This document shows positions 9,589-21,446 of a DNA stretch of 64,000 nucleotides, in pieces. Origin of the DNA: Cladocopium goreaui (Eukaryota; Sar; Dinophyceae; Suessiales; Symbiodiniaceae). Under the pieces are notes generated by a model. That model made no database searches, was not told the origin of the DNA, and saw nothing but the letters and a program-made list of their open reading frames with translations. Position numbers and translations under genes: made by a program. Location: positions 274,512-338,511 of the forward strand of contig CAMXCT020006190.1 of the NCBI GenBank assembly GCA_947184155.2, written 5' to 3'. The first letter of the stretch is position 1; the number at the start of each line of letters is the position of its first letter.

Positions 9589-9803
9589 AGCACTTTTTGG
9601 CTGGCGCCTAGGGCGCTATAAGCGCGCGACCTCCTGGTCCTCGTAAGAACTACTTACCAGCAGCCGAAACTGCGGGCGCATGATTTAGCACCTTCCAAGT
9701 TGTTATTATATAATTATATTGTTGTTATTTAAATATTGTTGTTTTGTTGTTGTTGTTGATGTTGATGTTGTTGTCCCTCCCCAGCCATCAACCTAAAGAT
9801 TGG
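9566..9803 (+). repeat. Direct repeat B, right copy (pseudo-LTR-like)
   Basis: Near-identical to 6173-6413 over about 240 bases with small indels in the GTT tract. Sits upstream of the retroelement reading frames on the minus strand. Confidence 0.8.
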
Positions 9804-9863
9804 TTAATTGTTCTATGGGGTTGGAAGATTTGATATCTTGTTCAACCCCTACATGAAATCCTA

Positions 9864-10110
9864 CTTGCGGTATGGTTAATTGTTCCATGGGGAGTGGGGG
9901 ATGTTGTATGTCATTTACACCTCGAATGAACCCTGATAGCCGCAGTGCCCTCTTGCCAAGCCGCAATGCCATGCTCAACTTCGTCAACACAATTTCATCT
10001 CTTAAAAAACCATTGGTGTTTACACTATTCTGTCAGTTCGTAACGCAGTTTAAACAATATTCTGGCAAACCACAGGGTCTGTGCGTAACATGAGCCTAGA
10101 TACACTCACT
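9864..10110 (+). repeat. Direct repeat A, right copy
   Basis: Matches 5950-6167. Immediately to its left (9805-9860) is a diverged partial copy of its first 60 bases (TTAATTGTTCTATGGGG), so the family also occurs in tandem. Confidence 0.75.
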
Positions 10111-11850
10111 TTGGCTTGTTTTGCAAGAAACATATTATGTGATTTGATGAACGTACTCTTAAGTTATAGAACCATTTATAGGTGGAATGAAAAAACATGT
10201 CCAAGCAGGCAACATCACCTATTTGATGATGCTACCATGACTAGCTGGTGGCCTCATACGTTTCACGTCCGCGATGCAGCCGTTCAACTGACTGTTGGTA
10301 CCGAAGTAGTTAATCCTCAGCACCGGTCGCCAGGCGGTTCGTCCAAGTTCTAATGAAACTCATCCTGAGTCAAAAAATGAACATGTTTTTGGGGATAAAT
10401 CTCCGAAGATATGGGGGGTTCCATAAATGGGGTACCTAATAGCTGGATTGTTTTATAAGGGAAAATCCTACTAAAATGGATGATGACTGGGGGTTCCCCC
10501 TATTTTAGGAAACCCCCATATGACTGGGAGCCACTCATACCACAACCAGGAGACAGCATGAAACAACCCGGATTGGCCAGGATGGTTGTATCCCATTGGC
10601 CAGGCATCCCAATCAACAAACTCTTGCGCTTCCCCGGTAGTTCCACACGCGGCTGCATAGCTGCTTGGGTCACCTCAGAGCACACGGAGGCTGAGAACTT
10701 CGTCCATTTTCCTGTGATGGAAAAGAGGAGGCGACTCCCATGGTTACTCTGAGGTGCTCAAACAAGTGATAAGAGAGTGCTTGAGTGCTTGTTTTGCTAT
10801 TTTTTCTTTTTGGTTGGGTATGAATGATTTTGGCATTCAAAATGGTTGGGCGTTTCCCCATTATTAACCTGTCCGAAAGCACCTATTTGTGCAGAACCGC
10901 GTTCTGGCTATAAATATAGGATATGTATAGTACATATTCCCACATATATATATAACACATATTCTTGGCTGTATAACCTTTCCCAATGTATTGTACTTCT
11001 GTGTGCATACAGATACGTGTATACCCATGTATACCCATATATACATACTTAGTATACGTGTGTATATACATACATATGTTCATGCATTCATTACATCCCA
11101 GTACATTGCAATACATCCCATTGCATTCCATGATGTTTCCATGACACAAATCCAATAATCGAACATCATCTATCATCATGCGATTGTGATAGGGAAATGT
11201 GATATACTATATACAAATCGGACATTACTATATACTAATTATCGCTATCATATGATTGGGAAACTCAATCCGTAGCTCCAGCTGGCTCCCCATTGAATAG
11301 GAAATATAGACACTCATGGTTCCTTCAAGGTGGTGCCACCCAGTTGTAAGTTGGCGACCCCCATATCCCCATTAACGAGTTCGATATATGTACCCCTAAT
11401 CCAACAGTTACATTGACGTTATACCGTTATAAACCAACTTAGCAAACCATGCATGTTAGCTTCCTCCATTCATCACTGGAAACCCAGATCTCTACTATTT
11501 CAGACCTCTCGCCATGGCATGCCATGGCACTGGCGTGCCAGCCACCTGTGGTTCCACCATGTCCTAAGCATGGCGAACACCAACCAGTGAACATATTTAC
11601 TAATGCAGAGCACTTGCAAGAAAATGTATTTTTTTAAAAAGTAAAATGCTGCTTTTTCCCGAATGCGTAGCAAGGGTTCCCGTTTCACTCTGGGAGTCTG
11701 GGGGTTGAGGGTGTGTTCGCTCGACGTTGCCCAACCGTCTGCAACCGTCCGCAACCGTCCGCAACCGTCCGCGCGATCCCCATATGGCCGTGCCAATGGT
11801 AAGTTCTGCAAAGGGGGTCACTTTTGGAGGTTTAACATATAGCGTTGCTT
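10111..11850. other. Mixed non-coding stretch
   Basis: Contains a foldback element (10412-10522), an exon-like but unresolved GC-rich block at about 10540-10740 (protein-like on both strands, no clear splice pair), AT-rich sequence to 11450, and a short GCAACCGTCC tandem near 11739-11772. Nothing further could be supported. Confidence 0.35.
10412..10522. repeat. Foldback element, GGTTTCC/GGAAACC family
   Basis: Left end GGGGGGTTCCATAAATGGGG and right end CCCCCTATTTTAGGAAACCC form imperfect inverted arms around about 60 bases. Related copies at 19433-19525, 34120-34240, 38748-38859, 47988-48078 and 58267-58338. Confidence 0.55.
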
Positions 11851-11854
11851 CGTT

Positions 11855-12320
11855 TCGTGTGGCAGGAGTGGCACTTCGCGACATTCAGACGTGTTTTGTG
11901 GCGTGTCGAAAATCGTTTAATTTCAGGCGCAGCGCTTCAGACGTGTCGTGTTGCGTATTTTTTTGCGAATCGCATTGTCAGGGCTGCGTCAAGTGGCGAC
12001 AAGGTGGAAATTCCGTGGCAGGCGTGGCATTTTGTAAGATGTGCTGAAAATTTACGGAATCCTTGCACGAAACATCAATTTTGAGGTGGCAAATTTAGAG
12101 GTTCTAAGGAAATCTCATGGGAAAACATCGATTTTGAAGCTACAAAGTGTCAAAATTGGAGGAAGTCTCGAATTTTGATGCTCTCACATGTCTCGTCTCG
12201 AGTCTCTGGTTTTCCTGTGGCCTTGCCGTGTCTATGGGGGAAGCTGCAAACCCTTTCCTCTTCAAAGGTGCCAAAGCAGGTTGTCATGTCGTTTTGCGTG
12301 GCAGGCGCGGCACTTTGTGA
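11855..12320 (+). repeat. Array-boundary module, three plus-strand copies
   Basis: GTGGCAGGNGTGGCAYTTYGY recurs at about 11860, 12014 and 12298 with similar flanks (CGACATTC, then a CGTCGAAA/GTCGAAAATCG motif at two of them). The last copy reads TTTTGCGTGGCAGGCGCGGC and lies 50 bases before the satellite that begins at 12372. The same module in the opposite orientation borders the arrays ending at 29.47 and 52.16 kb. Confidence 0.7.
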
Positions 12321-12371
12321 CATTCCAACCTGTTTGATAACGCGTCGAAAGTCGTTTTTGTGTGGCAAGCA

Positions 12372-14738
12372 CAGCACTCCACACTCCACACTCTACACTC
12401 CACGCTCTACACTCCACACTCCTCACTCCACCCTTTACACTTCACACTCCAAGCCTTACATTCCACACTCTACACTCCACACTCCACACTCTACACTTTA
12501 CACTCTACACTTTGCACTCTACACTTTACACTCCACACTCCGCACTCGACACTTTAAACTCCACACTTTACACTTTACACTCTACACTTTACACTCCCCA
12601 CACTACACTTTACACTCTACAGTCCACACTTGACACTTTACACTCAATACTTTACACTTTACACTCCTCACTCTAGACACTTTACATTCCACACTTTAAA
12701 CTTCGCACTCCAAACTTTACACTCCACACTTTGCATTTTACACTCTACACTCCGCACTCCACTCTTTACACTTTAGACTTTACACTCCGCACTCTTCACT
12801 CACTCTACACTTTACACTCCACACTTTACACTTTACACTTTACACTCCACACTTTACACTGTACACTCCACACTTTACACTCACTCCACACTCCACACAC
12901 TACACTTCACACTCCACACTTTACACTCCACACTAGACTTTACACTCCACACTTTACACTCCACACTCCACACTTTAGACTCCACACTCTACACTCCACA
13001 CTCTACACTCCGCACTGTACACTCCACACTTTACACTTCACACTCCACACTTTACACTCCACACTGGACTCCACACTTTATACTCTACACTTTACACTCC
13101 ACACTTTACACTCTACACTCCACACTTTACACTCCGCACTCCACACTTTGCACTCTGCACTCCGCACTCTACACTCCAAACTCCACACTCCACACTTTAC
13201 ACTCCACAATCTGCACTCCCCACACTCCAAACTCCACACTTCACACTTCACACTCCACACTTTACATTCCACAATTTACACTCAACACTCCACACTCTAC
13301 ACTCCACACTTTACACTCTACACTTTGCACTCCACACTTTACACTCCACCCTCCACTTTTTACATCTCTTTACACTCTACACTTTACACTCTACACTTTA
13401 CACTCTACACTTTACACTCCACACTCGACACTTTACACTCCACTTTACACTCTACACTTTACACTCCCCACACTACAGTTTACACTCTACACTTTACACT
13501 CTACACTTCACACTCCACACTCCACACTTTACACTCCACACCGTGCACTCCACACTTTGCACTTCACACTCCACACTTTACACTCCACACTTTACACTTC
13601 ACACTCCACACTTTAAACTCCACACTTTACACTCTACACTTTACACTCTACACTTTACACTCCTCACTCCACACTTTTAAAGTTTACATTTTACACTCCA
13701 CACTTTACACTCTACAGTCCACACTTGACACTTTACACTCAATACTTTACACTTTACACTCCTCACTCCACACTCTAGACTCTAGACACTTTACGCTCCA
13801 CACTTTACACTTCGCACTCCACACTTTACACTCCACACTTTGCATTTTACACTCTACGCGCCACACTCCACACTTTACACTCCATACTTTACACTTTACA
13901 CTCCATACTTTCCACTCCATGCTTTACACTCCAGACTCCAGACTCCACACTCCACACTCTACACTTTACACTCCACACTCGACACTGTACACTTCACACT
14001 TCACACTTCACACTCCACACTCAACACTCTACACTGCACACTTCACGCTCAACACTCTACACTTTACACTCTACACTTTACACTCTACACTTTACACTCC
14101 ACACTCTACACTTTACACTCCACACTTTACACTCCACACTTTACTCTCCGCACTTTACACTTGAGACTTTACACTCTACACTCCACACTCTACACTCCAC
14201 ACTCTACACTTCACACTTTACACTCCACGCTTTACAATCGACACTTTACACTCCACACTCTGCACTCCACACTCTACACACGACACTCCACACTCCACTC
14301 TTTACACTTCACACCCCGCACTCCACACTGTGGACTTTACATTCCACTCTCCACACTTTACACTCCACACTTTACACTTCCGACTCCACACTCTACACTT
14401 TACACTCCTCACTCCACACTCTACACTTTACATTTTACACTCCACACTTCACACTCTACAGTCCACACTTGACACTTTACACTCAATACTTTACACTTTA
14501 CACTCCTCACTCCACACTCTAGACACTTTACACTCCACACTTTACACTTCGCACTCCACACTTTACACTCCACAGTTTGCATTTTACACTCTACGCTCCA
14601 CACTTCACACTTTACACTTTACACTCCACACTTTACACTCCATACTTTACACTTTACACTTTAAACTCCACACTTTTCACTCCATGCTTTACACTCCAGA
14701 CTCTACACTCCACACTCCACACTTTGCACCTCATCTTC
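12372..14738 (+). repeat. CACTYYACACT satellite array 1
   Basis: About 2.37 kb of degenerate 11-12-base units (ACTCCACACTTT, ACTCTACACTTT). Three longer segments, each around CACTCAATACTTTACACTTT (12641, 13736, 14480), share over 100 bases in the same order of variants, so there is higher-order duplication with spacings of 1095 and 744 bases. Reading frames up to 477 residues cross it only because the units contain no stop codon in the plus direction. Confidence 0.9.
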
Positions 14739-14744
14739 TTCCAT

Positions 14745-15242
14745 ATCCCACAGTCTACGGTGCACTGGTATGGTAACAGGGGGAAAATGTACAAAACTGT
14801 TCAAATTAACCGTATCACAAAAGTGTTCTGCGTGACTGCATATCCATGCGTTTCGATATCTGTACCATTTACATACGCGTGAGCATTCGGGTTCGTGGGC
14901 TGCATAATAGATTTGAAGACTAGATCAAGCTATTCATTTTATATCTCTTTGGGGTTTCTATCAGGGACTATCCCATGTTCCCACAAGGCACCATTTTCAC
15001 TGCTTGGAGCTGCTGGACTATCACCCATGGAATTCAACCAACAACAACAACCACGATTTGTGCGTGGCGAATATGAACCATCCAGTTTGGGAGGTGAACC
15101 GAAAAAGGGGGGATGGTTGAACAAATCCCTATGATTAGATTTGATACAACATGATTTATCGAAATTGGAACGAAAGTAATCGGACACGGACACCCCCGTA
15201 TGTCCTACACAAACTCCAAACATGCAGAAAATCATAAAGAGT
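14745..15242. other. Unique stretch after satellite 1
   Basis: A minus-strand frame of 98 residues (14939-15235) spans part of it, with no splice signals that define an exon. Nothing firm seen. Confidence 0.25.
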
Positions 15243-15350
15243 TACCCTCTGGTAAACAAACATAGGTATTGAAATTGCCATTTATAGTTGATTTACCCAT
15301 TGTATTTAAAATTGTAATTTTCCATAGGTAAGTTAGTTTACCAGAGGGTA
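15243..15350. repeat. Foldback element, TACCCTCTGG family
   Basis: Begins TACCCTCTGGTAAACAAAC and ends with the inverse GTTAGTTTACCAGAGGGTA. 108 bases. One of at least eight copies in the window (15243, 23273, 23357, 23871, 33559, 40669, 53324, 62868). Confidence 0.8.
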
Positions 15351-15489
15351 TAAAGCTTTGGTCCAGGAAAGGCCAGATCTGGTCCATCTCTTATACATTG
15401 ACATGACATATCCCACCTACTGGTGCCCGGATCCGGTCTCAGTTAATGTCTTACATATTTATCTTCGGATGTTATATGTACATTCGATA

Positions 15490-15743
15490 CGTGCTACATA
15501 CATACATATCTATAAACATATATACATATATATATATGATATATATATATATATACATATATATGATATGTATATATATATATGTAATATATATATATAT
15601 ATGATAATATGTATATATATATGATAATATTATGATAATATGTATATATATATATGATATTATGTATACATATATGATAATATATATATATATATATGTG
15701 ATATATATATATACATACAAATAAATATATGTATGATGATATA

Positions 15744-15778
<35 letters not shown>

Positions 15779-15790
15779 ATATATAATTAT
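15490..15790. repeat. (AT)n and (AAAT)n microsatellites
   Basis: Nearly pure alternating AT with interspersed GAT/GTA variants, ending in about ten AAAT units at 15745-15781. Confidence 0.9.
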
Positions 15791-15904
15791 ATATACACAT
15801 ATGTATGAATGCTGTGATATGCACGGCCGAGTGGTTCATTCTATAGAAACAAACTGCGCATAATATAACTTTATAATCTACCAATGCCCCAAACTACCAG
15901 AAAC

Positions 15905-16065
15905 CCTGAGATTCCCCAGGGTCCATGTTGGGACGATTCCCCAGGTCGCTGCTCACCCAAGGATCTCCCGGCTTCGCACCGAGCCCCACCACCATCCCCT
16001 GCGCCACAGGGACTCCTGGCATCAAAGGACCAGCCGCTGCCTCGGAGACTGGTGGTTGAGCCTCA
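15905..16065 (-). CDS. Pro/Gly/Val-rich exon
   Basis: Minus-strand exon of 53 codons plus one base at each end, from TTTTCAG/T to CTCAGG/GTTTCT. Translation EAQPPVSEAAAGPLMPGVPV, AQGMVVGLGAKPGDPWVSSD, LGNRPNMDPGESQ. Its Ala/Pro/Val style matches the repeat exon at 16433-16846 and it is probably from the same gene, but the phases do not join directly, so an intervening exon (perhaps near 16150-16205) is needed. Confidence 0.5.
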
Positions 16066-16432
16066 CTGAAAACATATGAGTTGAGTCATTGAGGTTATCA
16101 TCCCAGATAGGGTCAAAAATTAAGACACGTTTCACATTACCAACTAGGTAACTAGATATGGCATGGGCTAGATGATAAGGTGAAATACCAAGCGCCTTCA
16201 CTGAAACAAAAATTATTCCTCTCAAGACCCATCCTCAACTGAATAGCAGAATAGCGCCATACTATCCCTCATGAGCCTCATGAATTTAACGGTGTGCGAC
16301 ACCAACGGGATAGGCTCCTGATTTGCAATCTACAAAGATTTCGAACAGTCAAGCACTCTCCACAGTAGTGATTAAGACATCAAGAATCAAGAGGAAGAAC
16401 ACTCACTTTTACTACAAGTCTTTCCGAGTCAC

Positions 16433-16846
16433 TTGCGCAGGTTGCACTATCCTTGCTTCAGCTGCGGGCATCACTGGTGCTGCGAATGCTTGAGCTGCTG
16501 GCGCCACTGGTGCTGCGAATGCTTGAGCTGCTGGTGCCACTGGTGCTGCGAATGCTTGAGCTGCTGGTGCCACTGGCGCTGCGAATGTTTGAGCTGCTGG
16601 CGCCACTGGTGCTGCGAATGCTTGAGCTGCTGGTGCCACTGGTGCTGCGAATGCTTGAGCTGCTGGTGCCACTGGTGCTGCGAATGCTTGAGCTGCTGGC
16701 GCCACTGGTGCTGCAACTGCTTGCGCTGTTGGCATCACTGGTGCGACAATCGCTGTTGCTACGGTGGCTTGTGCCGTTGGGGAGGCTGTGGGCGTTGCAC
16801 AAGCCGGTGGCATGGCATAGATTGGCCGGCATTGTGGGCTCAATTC
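16433..16846 (-). CDS. Exon with eight 11-residue Ala/Pro repeats
   Basis: 138 codons, acceptor AACCCAG/GAA (a second possible acceptor eight bases earlier), donor GCGCAA/GTGACT. After a unique start (ELSPQCRPIYAMPPACATPT) come eight units of the type AQAFAAPVAPA encoded by a 33-bp repeat, then MPAAEARIVQPAQ. The repeat unit is a multiple of three and is kept in frame. Low-complexity Ala/Pro linkers occur in surface, cell-wall and scaffold proteins; no specific role can be given. Both other minus frames are open as well, so frame choice rests on splice phase: the exon at 17148-17222 joins it in phase 0. Confidence 0.5.
16456..16723 (-). repeat. 33-bp tandem repeat
   Basis: GCTGCGAATGCTTGAGCTGC followed by TGGYGCCACTGGT, repeated about eight times with few substitutions. 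Lies inside the exon above. Confidence 0.9.
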
Positions 16847-17147
16847 CTGGGTTGCTGGATAGGGGTCGGGCATTGATCCAAAAATGCACCACAAATTCAT
16901 TCATTCGTCTTTTACCAATTGTCCGCCGAAGCTTGCACAGCAAGGGCTCAGTTCACCATGTTGAGTACTTCCAGAAGGCACCCATCCGTGCTTAACAGCC
17001 GTGAAAGAGACTGAGCGTGCATTCATGTGATCAAACGCACAGGACTCAATGGCAGGTTGGAACTGGAACTGGAACAGAACAGCCAAACGCTTGAGAAGGG
17101 GAAAAAAGATCGAAAACTATCAAACCACTGAACCACCATCCAAATAC

Positions 17148-17222
17148 CGCTGAAGCCCCATCCGCTTCAACACCCTCAGCTGACACCCAAACTCGAGGCT
17201 CGGTTTCTTGGACAGAGTTCTT
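17148..17222 (-). CDS. Exon of unknown protein
   Basis: 25 codons, phase 0 at both ends: acceptor CTTCGCAG/AAG, donor TCAGCG/GTATTT. Translation KNSVQETEPRVWVSAEGVEA then DGASA. Joins in phase to the Ala/Pro repeat exon downstream. Confidence 0.5.
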
Positions 17223-17264
17223 CTGCGAAGCTCCTCGCAGAAAGCCGCAAATGTTCGATCCAAC

Positions 17265-17372
17265 TTGCCCCATGACAGGCCGAAACGAGGTGCGAGGGCA
17301 AAGGATGTGAAGCCTTTTGAGCCAACGCTTTGCCAGGGAAATGATCTAACAGGTCCTCTCTCTGAGCATCAA
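17265..17372 (-). CDS. Exon of unknown protein
   Basis: 35 codons with 2-base and 1-base overhangs: acceptor CCAAAAG/TT, donor GGGCAA/GTTGGA. Translation DAQREDLLDHFPGKALAQKA, SHPLPSHLVSACHGA. The gap to the next exon is only 42 bases and the phases do not match, so one boundary of this pair may be wrong. Confidence 0.4.
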
Positions 17373-18312
17373 CTTTTGGACCATCCGTTGGAGGGATAAT
17401 CAATGCCGATCGTCCCGGTAACATCCATGGCCACGAAGCAACATTCAGGATAGAACCCTAACTCCTGGTGGTACAAAACTTGGCCAGTAGCCCCATTTTT
17501 TTTTGATTTGCATGCCCGGGGGCCATTAAAACAACCGCGTAGATTCCCCAAATGGTGGATAATTTACCCATAAAGGACAACAACTTTAAAATATACAAAG
17601 ACCATTTTAGCAAATCAATGGAAATGTAACCCTAAGAGAGTACAGTAACCAAAGAACCAATTTCTGGGCGGATTTCCCAAGGCCATCCCGGATGGCCGGG
17701 GCTTCCAGGCCGCCATATGGATGGCCGGTGGTGCCTCTCGAAGAAGCAATGCTAACAACTGATCTCTGGTGCCAACCTTCGTCAAATGACCTCGCTCCGA
17801 AACGCTTTCAACCTATCAACCAATCATGGGGATATGAATAGGGGGAGTACACCGACCAAACAAGCTGACACATTTTCATGGGGATATGATTGGATATAAT
17901 GGGATATATATATATAAATAATATCATAGCATATCATAGCCAGCATATATTATAGTTCGGGTGTGTCTGAAAATGACGTGCACAACCCCAAACTGTCAAT
18001 GTAGTGAGAACACTTATAGTGGACAACGGGACTTTTGGGTGCCCTGTTTTCAGACAAACCCATGCAAACATTATTATACTGGAAGTGGACAGCGCATGCG
18101 AATTCCAGAATGTGAAAGCATGTTTACAGCACACCCTCCCCAACAAAATAGAACAGTAATGTAATGTGATTAATTGTTTACCGCCCCCCCCAACAAATAA
18201 ATATATATAAATATGTAATTTCTTGTTGAAATACAGGAAACATCTGGAAACAATTCTTCATAATTCTTCTATCTGTCTGGTTTCCACCCACTTCAGAACT
18301 CTCCAAGGTCAC
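17373..18312. other. Non-coding stretch
   Basis: AT-rich; nothing supported beyond short open frames. Contains a small ATATCATAGCATATCATAGC repeat at about 17921-17945. Confidence 0.3.
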
Positions 18313-18445
18313 CTTCCCATCGGCCGCAAAGCACGACCAGGGCCGCAACTACTGACGAACACGGCCCAATTGACCTTGCCCTTGGGCGCGTTCAACGGCA
18401 AGGTCTGTATGGCAGCCTGAGGTATCTTGGTGAGCATCTGGGTTT
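18313..18445 (-). CDS. Exon of unknown protein
   Basis: 43 codons with two-base overhangs at both ends: acceptor AATCCAG/AA, donor GGGAAG/GTGACC. Translation TQMLTKIPQAAIQTLPLNAP, KGKVNWAVFVSSCGPGRALR, PMG. Clear composition contrast with the AT-rich surround. No family recognised. Confidence 0.5.
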
Positions 18446-19553
18446 CTGGATTCGAAACTAGGCCAAAGGATGGATGTTTGTGGTGGATGCAGCAACCCCC
18501 CAGCAAGGTCCGATCCCAACATATCATGGTGAACTGGCTGCGGTTTGACTCTTAATTGAGCTTACCACACTGTGATTTCATCACGTTTCGGCGGTTATGT
18601 TTTTTTCAAATGTTTCAAATGTAGAGTTGTATCTTACTGATGTCCAGTTTTTTGAAATAATGAACAAGTAAATACTTCATAGTAATCCCATATCCCTCAA
18701 AAACCATGGTTGAGCAGGGGATTTCCACATATTTGGACCAGTTAGGGGCAGGGAGTGTTTAATAAGGGGGGATGGGAGAATTCTGTTAGTTTCAGTTTAT
18801 TATAACTATCACCATTTGTTTAAACATTTTGGTTTACTATTACTATAACCATCACAGTTTGTGAAAAAAAAACGTTTAAACCGGTAATTTATGGTGACGC
18901 ATGGCTCAGACATGTGGCAATGAGCCTGCAAAATTGCCTTGTTCGGAGCAGATTTCTGCTGGGAAAACCGAGGTTTTGGTGTTTCTCAGTGTTCAAATAA
19001 ACCCAAGACATCGCATTGAAGACCATGGAAAACCTGTTGGGAAAGTGGTTGAAACACGTTTTCCTTCAAGATATTGTCCAATTGATTTCAAGTATTTTCC
19101 ACCCAAATATCTGTCAACCATTTCACATGCATCATAGAGGGAGGGCCCTATTGGCCATCCTGGACAAAAAAAAAATTGGCAAAGAATGACAATTCCATGC
19201 AGCATACTGTCTGCCAATCTGTCAATGGCAATGGAACGTCCAAACACCTCCAGTTTGTACAGGTTTAATTCAACATGAACATGTTCAGTTGCCATTGCGA
19301 CTAGTAACTCCACTGATATCATCAATATTAACAGTATATATATAATATAATATGCAAGTACATGATATATACTACATCATAATAAATACACACACACACG
19401 ATATCGATAGTGAATATGATATGCGTGATATATGGAGGTTTCCTGAAATAGGGCTACCCCCGAATCATCCACTTGAATTGGATGTTCCATGACATCAAAC
19501 ATCGATTAATAGGGGTACCTCCATGGTTTTTGTGGCATCCGGGCCTCACCGAC
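18446..19553. other. Non-coding stretch
   Basis: AT-rich with a foldback element at 19433-19525. The 110-residue minus frame at 18993-19325 lacks splice boundaries and codon bias. Confidence 0.3.
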
Positions 19554-19655
19554 CTCCAACATGAAGAGCTCTGGGCACTTGAAGTCCACCTGCCCGAAGC
19601 GACCGACGGGGATCCCAGGGTTTTTTTGGAGACGTTTGCTCCGGGGGGATATTTC
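19554..19655 (-). CDS. Exon of unknown protein
   Basis: 34 codons, phase 0 at both ends: acceptor TGCCAG/GAAATA, donor TTGGAG/GTCGGT. Translation EISPRSKRLQKNPGIPVGRF, GQVDFKCPELFMLE. A plus-strand frame is also open (LTDLQHEELWALEVHLPE) and cannot be excluded; minus is preferred for its splice pair and its neighbours. Confidence 0.45.
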
Positions 19656-21446
19656 CTGGCATAATGAGTATACAACTCAGACGATTTAACGGGATATAAC
19701 TTAACTAACCATTATAGCCTATAGCTGCCTATATCCCTCAACCATTTTAATGGGAGATAATGGGATATATATAATCGAAAGTTACTTTTCCCAATCTCCC
19801 CCCAGCTCAAGGGTACGCGTCTCCCTCAAGAAAACTTGTGTTGCCTCAGGTTGACCATAATTATACGGTTGGGGTTATACAGGTATTTATTGGAACTGCA
19901 AAGGCTGCATCGGAAAATGCATCGGTCCTGGACAGTACAGATTCATCACGTTGCTGGCTCAGTGCCACGTAGCTGGCTCAATGCCTCGTTGCTGGCTCAG
20001 CGCCTCGTAGCTGGCTCAATTTTTTTGAATGAAAAAACACATGAAAAAAATAAAAACGCAAAAAAATTGAGCCAGCTACATGCCCTTGAGCCAGCTCGGT
20101 GTGCCGTCATCATCCCGGCCAATACATATTATGTATTCGTTTTTGAGCTTTCACATTCGTTCGCCAGCTCAACGTGACGAAGCTGGCTCAATTTTTTCGA
20201 TTTTTTTTTCGTTGTTTTTTTCGTTCAAAAAAATTGAGCCAGCTCGATGCAATCGAGCTAGAGCGATGTGTTTGAGCTAGCGCGGTGTTGCTGAGGTAGC
20301 TCGTTCCACTTGAGCGAGCCTGCAAATTTTTCCCAATATGTTCAATTGCCAGGTTCAGTCCCAAATGATTCGTTTAATAGAGATGGTACCCCTGTTGCAG
20401 CCCAGAAATTTAGGAGCCATGTTTTAGGCCAAATCTGCTTAGACAGCGGCACAACATTAAAGTCAAACACATGACCCCTTCTGAAATTGAGCCAGCTACA
20501 TGTTTTGAGCTAACTCGAAAATGAGGAAGATTGTGGATTGCTACATTCAATATAACTCACTAGTTGAGGTTATTTCCATGGGAAAAAATATGATACCATT
20601 GGGACAAACAGTAGCCCCGATAATTGTGGCTTTATATCAACTTTTCGGGCGTAATAAGTGAGATTCGCCATAGCCGCAGTGGTCAAACATGGCAAACGGG
20701 AAATCCCTGGAAAAATGATATGTAGACTAGATGTGTAGATTAGATTAGATGGGTGTAAAACAACCCGTCTTATATAGCTCAAGGGAGTTTACACCCATTG
20801 CGTAAAAAATATAATATATATAATATATATATATATATGAGTTGAGGGGATCTTCCCTTGCCAAGTTGGTCAAGGACCGCGGAATATCATCTCCAATGAT
20901 GGCCGATCTTAGATACCCTGCATTTCGTTGCTGGGTGGTGGTCAGGTCAGTATTTATACATTATATATATATATGGTCCCCATTATTTATGGCAACAAAT
21001 TGAAGTATGAAAGCCGATAGTCTGATGTATGTAGTTATCTGCCTTCTTGCTCGTAAGCTTCTCTTTGACACTTGGGAATTATGATGAACTGTGGAAGCAA
21101 AAAAACGGTGGCCACCAGTCGCTAAAAATCACTGTGTCTATGGAAACCACCATCAAAATGGTAAACGTTGGTAAACAAATGAAATATTGCCATCCCCAGA
21201 ACTAACATAGACCCTGCAATGCGTTGGGGGTTGGAAGACTGAAGACTGAACATGCATGCTTCTCAGGGTCGCTAATGTTTATGTATGGGATGGAAAACTT
21301 CCTATCCAGTTGGTTTCTTCAGCATCCACCTTACCAAATGAGAATAAATCAGATATATCAACCATAAGTCACAAATTGTGTTGATTAAATACCACCATTA
21401 TTTTATTTTATTTTTATTTTAAATAGGCTAACTCTGAAGCACCTAC
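19656..21446. other. Non-coding stretch with inverted-motif cluster
   Basis: Contains the AGCTGGCTCA/TGAGCCAGCT cluster (19955-20510) and short AT tracts near 20815 and 20965. No exon supported. Confidence 0.4.
19955..20510. repeat. Cluster of AGCTGGCTCA motifs on both strands
   Basis: GCTGGCTCA or its complement TGAGCCAGC occurs about nine times (19958, 19972, 19991, 20010, 20067, 20092, 20181, 20234, 20488), with near-matches such as GAGCTAGCG at 20272. Two pairs flank A/T runs as hairpins: 20010-20078 and 20181-20242. Confidence 0.65.

Larger units (their letters stand above)
5950..10110 (-). mobile_element. Degenerate Penelope-like retroelement with nested direct repeats
   Basis: A minus-strand coding block (about 9590 to 6404) carrying a reverse transcriptase is enclosed by two pairs of direct repeats in the order A (5950-6167), B (6173-6413), coding, B (9566-9803), A (9864-10110). 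Penelope-like elements are known to carry flanking repeats called pseudo-LTRs, often in partial tandem, so pair B plausibly represents these. No GIY-YIG endonuclease was recognised. Several frameshifts suggest an old inactive copy, although introns or an unusual coding layout could explain some. Confidence 0.6.

Noticed and set aside
12175-14776. Long plus-strand frames (up to 477 residues, TLHTLHSTLYTPH type) over satellite 1
   Set aside because: All three plus frames are open because the 11-12-base units contain no stop codon. No start context, domain or codon bias supports a protein.
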